DNA of 64,000 bases from an uncultured Acetobacteroides sp. (GTDB lineage Bacteria > Bacteroidota > Bacteroidia > Bacteroidales > ZOR0009): assembly GCF_963678165.1 (NCBI RefSeq), contig NZ_OY782755.1, forward strand, positions 806,001 to 870,000. The letters run 5' to 3'. A program made the translations under genes and the position numbers. The notes under the pieces are model-generated. The model saw nothing but the letters and a program-made list of their open reading frames with translations, was not told the origin of the DNA and searched no databases. Below, piece after piece: positions 62,661 through 64,000 of this stretch. The stretch's first letter is position 1. Each line of letters starts with the position of its first letter.

Positions 62661-63755
62661 CTACTGCTTGTCTGCAGCGGTGCTGTTGACTAGGTAGAAG
62701 AGGCGGGTGCCGTCGATCTCCTCGCTGCCAATGGGCTCTCCAACGATGGATGGCGCTTTCACCCCCTTAAAGAACAGCTTAGGGCCGTAGAAGATGCGCG
62801 CCTCGTCCCAGTAGCCAAGCGTAATTAGATTCTGCAGCGTTTTCGCTCCACCTTCGACGATGATGGACTGAATGTTTTTCTGGGTAAGGTAGTCGAGCAT
62901 CTGCACTTCGGCATCCTTGGCGAAGTCGATGGACACCATTGTAAGATTGTCGATGTTTCCGAAGAGGTCTTTTCGGTTACTCGATCCCGAGTTTTTTCCG
63001 GTGAATACCACGGTTGGCTGGGAGCCATCGAAGATAGCCCTATCGTTTGGGGTAGCCAGCGTCCGATCAATAAGGATGCGGGTTGGGTTGCTCCCATGCC
63101 AGTAGCGCACGTTTAGCTGGGGATTGTCGTTAATGACAGTCTTGTTGCCTACGAGTATGCCATTTTCCTCGCTTCTCCAGCGGTGCACCAGCGTTCGGCA
63201 GGCGTTGTTGGTAATCCAGTTGGGCTCTATGGGCGAGTCTGGGGTGCGCTCGATGTCGATGAAGCCATCGAGGGTTTGCGCCCACTTTAGGATGATGTAG
63301 GGGCGCTTTTTGGTGTGGAAGGTGATGAACCTGCGGTTTAGCCACCTTGCCTCATCCTCAAGAACGCCAACGGTAACGTCTACCCCGTTGTCCCGCAGCT
63401 TTTGGATTCCGCTGCCGGCCACCTTCTCGAATGGGTCAACCATGGCAATAACAACCCTAGGAATCTGGTGCTCGATGATCAGGTCGGTGCAGGGCGGGGT
63501 TTTTCCGGTATGGCTGCAGGGCTCAAGCGACACGTAGAGGGTCGAATCGCGCAGCAGCGCCTTGTCCTCAACCGCATTTATCGCGTTCACCTCGGCATGC
63601 GCCTCCCCGTATTTGCGGTGATATCCTTCGCCAATGATTCTGCCGTTGTAAACAACCGCAGCTCCAACCATCGGATTTGGGGCCACGTTGCCCAATCCAC
63701 CTTCAGCCAGCTCGAGGCAGCGCCTCATGTATTGCTCATGAACTTTGTTAGCCAT
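62661..63755 (-). CDS. ribD: Bifunctional riboflavin biosynthesis protein RibD
   Basis: A 364-aa protein. The N-terminal deaminase domain (about 1-145) has the zinc site HAE at 53-55 and Cys80/Cys89 in LEPCSHTGKTPPC, with NPMVGAAVV before it. The C-terminal reductase domain (about 150-364) starts RPYIILKWAQTLDGFID and includes SEENGILVGNKTVINDNPQL and VEGGAKTLQNLI. It deaminates and then reduces the pyrimidine intermediate of riboflavin synthesis, using NADPH. It is divergent from prmC with a 60-base gap. Confidence 0.96.
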   Translation of the reverse strand: MANKVHEQYMRRCLELAEGGLGNVAPNPMVGAAVVYNGRIIGEGYHRKYGEAHAEVNAINAVEDKALLRDSTLYVSLEPCSHTGKTPPCTDLIIEHQIPRVVIAMVDPFEKVAGSGIQKLRDNGVDVTVGVLEDEARWLNRRFITFHTKKRPYIILKWAQTLDGFIDIERTPDSPIEPNWITNNACRTLVHRWRSEENGILVGNKTVINDNPQLNVRYWHGSNPTRILIDRTLATPNDRAIFDGSQPTVVFTGKNSGSSNRKDLFGNIDNLTMVSIDFAKDAEVQMLDYLTQKNIQSIIVEGGAKTLQNLITLGYWDEARIFYGPKLFFKGVKAPSIVGEPIGSEEIDGTRLFYLVNSTAADKQ

Positions 63756-63815
63756 CCCTTTTTATCTTACTTTTAAGAGCCGAAATTAGCAGATTTAGCA
63801 ACGTAATCAAAGCCA

Positions 63816-64000
63816 ATGAGCATAAAGAATCGCACCATATTTTGCCGCTACCAAAAGATGCTGGAAGCCATTTACCCAAGCCAGGAGGCGAAGGAGATTG
63901 TCTACAGGCTTGCCGAACATTTTTGGGGGATAAGTAGACCGAAGCTGCTCTTGATGCTCGACGAGGATGAAGATGCCGCCTTGGCTAAATATATTGATGC
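63816..64000 (+). CDS. prmC: Peptide chain release factor N5-glutamine methyltransferase, 3'-truncated by window edge
   Basis: Only the first 61 codons are present (MSIKNRTIFCRYQKMLEAIY at the start). The fragment has the helical N-terminal pattern of PrmC/HemK (EAIYPSQEAKEIVYRLAEHF, then PKLLLMLDEDE), and a prmC gene divergent from ribD is a common Bacteroidota arrangement. The SAM-binding NPPY motif that would confirm it lies outside the window, so the call rests on the N-terminus and context. PrmC methylates the GGQ glutamine of release factors. Confidence 0.65.
   Translation, partial: MSIKNRTIFCRYQKMLEAIYPSQEAKEIVYRLAEHFWGISRPKLLLMLDEDEDAALAKYID

Overview
The window comes from a member of the Bacteroidota, most likely order Bacteroidales. 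The evidence is a type IX secretion (T9SS) PorP/SprF-family protein beside a gliding-motility C-terminal (CHU_C) protein, several families typical of the phylum (DUF5686, DUF4296, DUF3098, paired MutA/MutB), weak Shine-Dalgarno sites, and several upstream matches to the phylum's -7 box TAnnTTTG. No rRNA, integrase, transposase or CRISPR array is visible; the only RNA genes I can name are two identical tRNA-Asn genes.

Layout. 1-16.7 kb: two tandem paralogous giant secreted proteins, the first cut by the window edge. 17-21.4 kb: methylmalonyl-CoA mutase subunits mutA and mutB, separated by an inserted four-helix-bundle (23S rRNA intervening-sequence type) gene that sits inside an inverted array of 7-bp repeats. 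21.5-28.1 kb: a DUF5686 outer-membrane protein, a DUF4296 lipoprotein and long gene-poor stretches holding two minisatellites, a 296-bp tandem duplication, other dispersed repeats and a candidate non-coding RNA. 28.1-38.4 kb: a second surface-protein island with a 354-aa secreted protein, a CHU_C protein, a PorP/SprF protein, two paralogous FGE-sulfatase-fold proteins and a 1068-aa protein with nineteen Cys-containing repeats. 39-45.5 kb: a hypothetical protein, MarC, then a TetR regulator followed by an EmrA/EmrB/TolC-type efflux pump. 45.6-51.9 kb: an OmpA/TSP3 protein, a PAP2 phosphatase, a glycosyltransferase and a UDP-GlcNAc 2-epimerase. 52-58.5 kb: YfhO-like protein, FtsX, DUF3098, UppP, TruB, QueA. 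58.6-64 kb: tRNA-Asn x2, a PfkB sugar/nucleoside kinase, aminopeptidase P, a LOG-family protein, RibD and the start of a divergent prmC.

The most unusual signal is a short C-terminal tail, P-x-T-G-x-x-Y-H-[VI]-x-N-x-[VI]-A-K-stop, on four otherwise different secreted proteins (ends at 5706, 16739, 29208 and 38439). It is neither the usual type A nor the type B T9SS signal. One tailed protein is the first gene of a compact unit with a CHU_C protein and a PorP/SprF protein, so the tail may be an export, anchoring or assembly signal for one surface structure; that is inference.

A second theme is repeat architecture in non-coding DNA: five unrelated minisatellites with units of 21, 42 or 41 bp, and several elements built of exactly 7-bp-phased repeats in inverted orientation, one carrying the four-helix-bundle gene and two apparently empty. 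Functions below rest on motif recognition from the translated sequence; no database search was possible.
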